Shown: in pieces, positions 61,533 through 64,000 of the stretch | Layout of the letters: every line of letters begins with the position of its first letter | Numbering within the stretch: position 1 is the first letter of the stretch | NCBI GenBank assembly: GCA_900314985.1 | Contig: OMXL01000003.1 | Span: forward strand, 58,726 to 122,725 | Source of the DNA: an uncultured Prevotellaceae bacterium | Lineage (GTDB): Bacteria > Bacteroidota > Bacteroidia > Bacteroidales > Bacteroidaceae | Direction: 5' to 3' | Length of the DNA: 64,000 bases | Program-made: the position numbers and the translations under genes | The notes under the pieces: generated by a model | The model's database searches: none | What the model was told of the DNA's origin: nothing | What the model saw: only the letters and a program-made list of their open reading frames with translations

Positions 61533-62624
61533 ATGGAACCTAAAAAAATCACCTTTGACAGCTTCATCCGCAGCGTTATGGCTGTCATCATTGTGGTAGG
61601 AATCGTCATGTTGCTCAACAGGCTCAGCGGTGTCTTGCTACCGTTTTTCCTTGCGTGGCTCATCTCCTACCTGTTGTTCCCCTTGGTCAAGTTCTTCCAG
61701 TATCGCTGCCACCTGAGATTCCGCATCGTGGGCATCCTTGTGACATTCCTTGTCGTTGCACTCGTGCTCACAGGGTTGATCTTGCTGATGGTACCCCCCA
61801 TGATCGAAGAAGGAGCAAGAGTGAAAGACTTGCTCATTGCCTATGTGTCGCACGATGCACTGATGAGCAACATCCCCAACATGATTGAGGACTTCATCCA
61901 CGAGCATATCACCACAGAAGACATCAAGGCTGTCATCACCCAAGAAGGCTTTATAGACACCATCAAGCAGACCATCCCCAAGATTTGGAGTGTCATCTCC
62001 CAGTCTGTCAATATCTTGTCGAGCGTCTTCACACTCACCATGGTAGTGCTCTACACCTTATTTATATTATTGGACTACGAGCAGTTCTCCAACGGTTGGA
62101 TACAGATGTTCCCCAAGCGCTACCGCAATTTAGCCACCCAGATTGTCAGTGACATCGAACAAGGCATGAACAAGTACTTCCGCGGTCAGGGCATCGTAGC
62201 CTTCTGCGTCGGCGTACTGTTCAGCATTGGCTTCCTGATTATAGACTTCCCAATGGCGATAGGTTTAGGCATGTTCATCGGACTGTTGAACATGGTGCCC
62301 TACCTGCAGCTGTTAGGCTTCATACCTACTATCATTCTGGCTATTGTCAAAGCCGCCGACACCGGACAGAGCTTCTGGCTGATTATGTTGTCCGCACTCA
62401 TCGTCTTTGCTATTGTACAAGCTATTCAGGACACCATTCTGACCCCCAAGATTATGGGCAAGGTCATGGGACTCAACTCAGCCATCATCCTGCTGTCGTT
62501 GTCGATATGGGGCGCCCTGTTAGGCATCTTGGGCATGATTATCGCCCTACCAATGACCACATTGCTCATTACCTATTACCAGAAATATATTGTCAACAAA
62601 GAGAAACTGATTAACAACACATAA
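61533..62624 (+). CDS. AI-2E family (PerM/YdiK) transporter
   Basis: An inner-membrane protein of about 363 residues with eight expected helices: four near the N-terminus and four after residue 200, separated by a helical periplasmic part (LIAYVSHDALMSNIPNMIED). Family sequences include FRGQGIVAFCVGVLFSIGF and LGMFIGLLNMVPYLQLLGFI, then DTILTPKIMGKVMGLNSAII. Members export signals or ions; no substrate can be named here. The porin gene starts 6 bp downstream. Confidence 0.9.
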   Translation: MEPKKITFDSFIRSVMAVIIVVGIVMLLNRLSGVLLPFFLAWLISYLLFPLVKFFQYRCHLRFRIVGILVTFLVVALVLTGLILLMVPPMIEEGARVKDLLIAYVSHDALMSNIPNMIEDFIHEHITTEDIKAVITQEGFIDTIKQTIPKIWSVISQSVNILSSVFTLTMVVLYTLFILLDYEQFSNGWIQMFPKRYRNLATQIVSDIEQGMNKYFRGQGIVAFCVGVLFSIGFLIIDFPMAIGLGMFIGLLNMVPYLQLLGFIPTIILAIVKAADTGQSFWLIMLSALIVFAIVQAIQDTILTPKIMGKVMGLNSAIILLSLSIWGALLGILGMIIALPMTTLLITYYQKYIVNKEKLINNT

Positions 62625-62630
62625 TAAGAA

Positions 62631-63725
62631 ATGACATCTAACAGTATTAGAAAGTACCTGATAACTGCCGCCATCACTGTAGCATGCAGTTCGGCGGCAT
62701 TAGGCCAGAACAAATCAACCGAGGGCATCGACTGGATGCAAGAGTTAAAGAGTCGTATCACTATCAATGGCTACATGCAAGGTGGTTATGAGTACAGCGA
62801 CAAAGGAGGAAACACTACTAGTTCTTTTAATTTCAAGCGAGCCATCTTCTGGGGTAGAGCACGCATCACCGACCGCTGGTCGTTCATGTTCATGAACAAT
62901 TTCGCCCTGTCAAAAGGCGTGCTGGAGTTCTGGACAGACTATCGTATCACCAACAACAAGGCGCTGACTGTTCGTGTCGGACAGTTCCAGCACCCATTCT
63001 CTATGGAGAGTCCGCTCACGCCCGTCATGCTTGAGCTCATCGACATCACCTCACAGTCTGTAACCAATCTGGCCAACGGCTACGAGCCACTGCTCGGTCC
63101 TAACTACGGCCGCGATCAGGGTATTATGCTGTTGGGCGACCTCTTCAACGACCATTTCCACTATGAACTGGCTGTGATGAATGGTCAGGGCATCAATACG
63201 GCTGATGGCAACAGCGACAAAGACGTTATCCTGAAGTTAGAATACCGTCCCAGCAAGGAGTTCCGCCTCGTGGCTTCTGGACAGAAAGGTCGCGGACACG
63301 CTGTCAACGAAACTCCTGTAGCTTGGAATCCTACCATTCATAAAGGCGATGACTATCGTCGCGACCGTGTCAGCTTTGGTGGCGAGCTGAAAGTCCCCAC
63401 CCTGCTGGGTCGCCAGTCCAGCAGTGGTGGCATCAACCTGCGTAGCGAGTTCTTAGCTGGTAAGGATGGCGACGTCAGCAGCCGCGGTGCCTATCTCACG
63501 GGTTCAGTAGCACTGGGCAAGGGTGTAGACATTATCGCATCAGCCGACTACTACGACCGCAACACGTCAACCAGCGGATGGCAGCAGACCAACGTCACTG
63601 GCGGTGTGCAATACTGGTTCTACCCCAAGTGCCGTCTGCAGTTGCAATACACCCATAGTTTCTGCGGCCATCTGATGGGCGACGACTATAACCGCGTCCA
63701 GGCTCAGGTGCAGGTAGCATTCTAA
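62631..63725 (+). CDS. Phosphate-selective porin O/P-like outer-membrane protein
   Basis: A 364-residue barrel protein. The signal is LITAAITVACSSAALGQ. The mature part shows GYMQGGYEYSDKGG, then FNFKRAIFWGRARITDRWSF, and closes with a Phe-terminated strand (VQAQVQVAF) typical of outer-membrane porins. QFQHPFSMESPLTP is characteristic of OprO/OprP-like proteins. It follows the AI-2E family gene by 6 bp and precedes a sodium symporter gene, suggesting a solute uptake group. Confidence 0.85.
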   Translation: MTSNSIRKYLITAAITVACSSAALGQNKSTEGIDWMQELKSRITINGYMQGGYEYSDKGGNTTSSFNFKRAIFWGRARITDRWSFMFMNNFALSKGVLEFWTDYRITNNKALTVRVGQFQHPFSMESPLTPVMLELIDITSQSVTNLANGYEPLLGPNYGRDQGIMLLGDLFNDHFHYELAVMNGQGINTADGNSDKDVILKLEYRPSKEFRLVASGQKGRGHAVNETPVAWNPTIHKGDDYRRDRVSFGGELKVPTLLGRQSSSGGINLRSEFLAGKDGDVSSRGAYLTGSVALGKGVDIIASADYYDRNTSTSGWQQTNVTGGVQYWFYPKCRLQLQYTHSFCGHLMGDDYNRVQAQVQVAF

Positions 63726-63749
63726 TTGAGAATTGAGAATTGAGACAAT

Positions 63750-64000
63750 ATGTTTATCAAAGTACTCTTAACCATCGTTTTCCTGGCCGTAATGATTGGC
63801 GTGGGTCTCTATACCCGCAAGCAGGCCAGCAGTGTTGACGGCTTCGTCCTCGGTGGACGTGCCGTAGGTCCGTGGCTCACCGCCTTTGCCTTTGGCACCT
63901 CTTATTTCTCCGCAGTAGTCTTTGTGGGCTATGCCGGACAGTTCGGTTGGAAATACGGTCTCTCCAGCGCATGGATTGGTATTGGCAATGCCATTATCGG
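63750..64000 (+). CDS. Sodium:solute symporter, N-terminal part (cut by window end)
   Basis: The first 83 residues of an SSS-family transporter: FIKVLLTIVFLAVMIGVGLY is the first helix, and VDGFVLGGRAVGPWLTAFAF then GTSYFSAVVFVGYAGQFGW is the family N-terminal signature. The gene continues past the window. It lies 24 bp after the porin gene, with a GAGAATT tandem tract between them. Confidence 0.85.
   Translation, partial: MFIKVLLTIVFLAVMIGVGLYTRKQASSVDGFVLGGRAVGPWLTAFAFGTSYFSAVVFVGYAGQFGWKYGLSSAWIGIGNAII

Overview
The window reads as a chromosomal segment of a Bacteroidales bacterium, most likely a Prevotella/Segatella-type member of the Prevotellaceae. The reasons are the protein families (NhaD, TrmO, a LysRS of about 580 residues, a nucleoside kinase with an N-terminal TGS-like part, OmpA and OprO/P-type porins, the guaB-PpiC-SurA-OstA-mutL gene order, recQ-clpX-clpP-tig), the many Bacteroidetes-type promoters (-7 box TAnnTTTG with a TTTG box 19-20 nt upstream), and the general lack of strong Shine-Dalgarno sequences. 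No rRNA, CRISPR array, insertion sequence or prophage was seen. One tRNA (Val, UAC) is present.

Layout. 1-3.9 kb (+): a cation/proton antiporter, a LolD-like ATPase and a CvfB-like S1 protein, all tied together by copies of a palindromic repeat that also enters the coding sequences. 3.9-14.3 kb (-): a small regulator with its membrane protein, an outer-membrane protein, asnS, an RluB-type pseudouridine synthase with a long low-complexity head, purB, tRNA-Val, an ACT protein with phenylacetate-CoA ligase, and an OmpA porin. 14.5-22.3 kb (-): a tight run guaB-PpiC-SurA-OstA-mutL (purine synthesis, outer-membrane biogenesis, mismatch repair). 22.4-32.4 kb (-): a secreted protein, recQ, clpX, clpP, tig, lptB, a DUF3857-type protein and a small outer-membrane-like protein. 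32.5-34.2 kb: a RelE/ParE toxin-antitoxin pair and two small accessory genes.

34.3-43.3 kb (-) is the most unusual part: eight closely spaced genes built around a 1027-residue tubulin/FtsZ-like GTPase with a C-terminal proline-rich linker and GYF_2-like domain. Its partners are a multi-pass membrane protein, a zinc-ribbon/single-TM/MORN-like protein and five exported proteins, among them a PEGA-plus-TPR protein, an NTF2-like protein and a glycine-zipper protein. This looks like an envelope-linked cytoskeletal machine, and I know of no described function for such a set.

43.5-46.4 kb holds an orphan antitoxin with a truncated toxin remnant, about 860 bp of repeat- and hairpin-rich non-coding DNA, and a lipoprotein. 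46.6-64 kb (mostly +) holds mlaE-mlaF, a tiny 33-codon gene with its own promoter and terminator, nhaD, a 2-hydroxyacid dehydrogenase (-), a nucleoside kinase, two tandem ROK kinases (-), lysS-gpsA-pgi-HAD, a small lipoprotein (-), trmO (-), an AI-2E family exporter, a porin, and the start of a sodium:solute symporter cut by the window end.

Non-coding structure is rich: a REP-like element in inverted pairs, several short tandem repeats beside promoters, duplicated promoter/terminator cassettes, and structured intergenic elements. Assignments come from reading motifs by eye; no database search was run.
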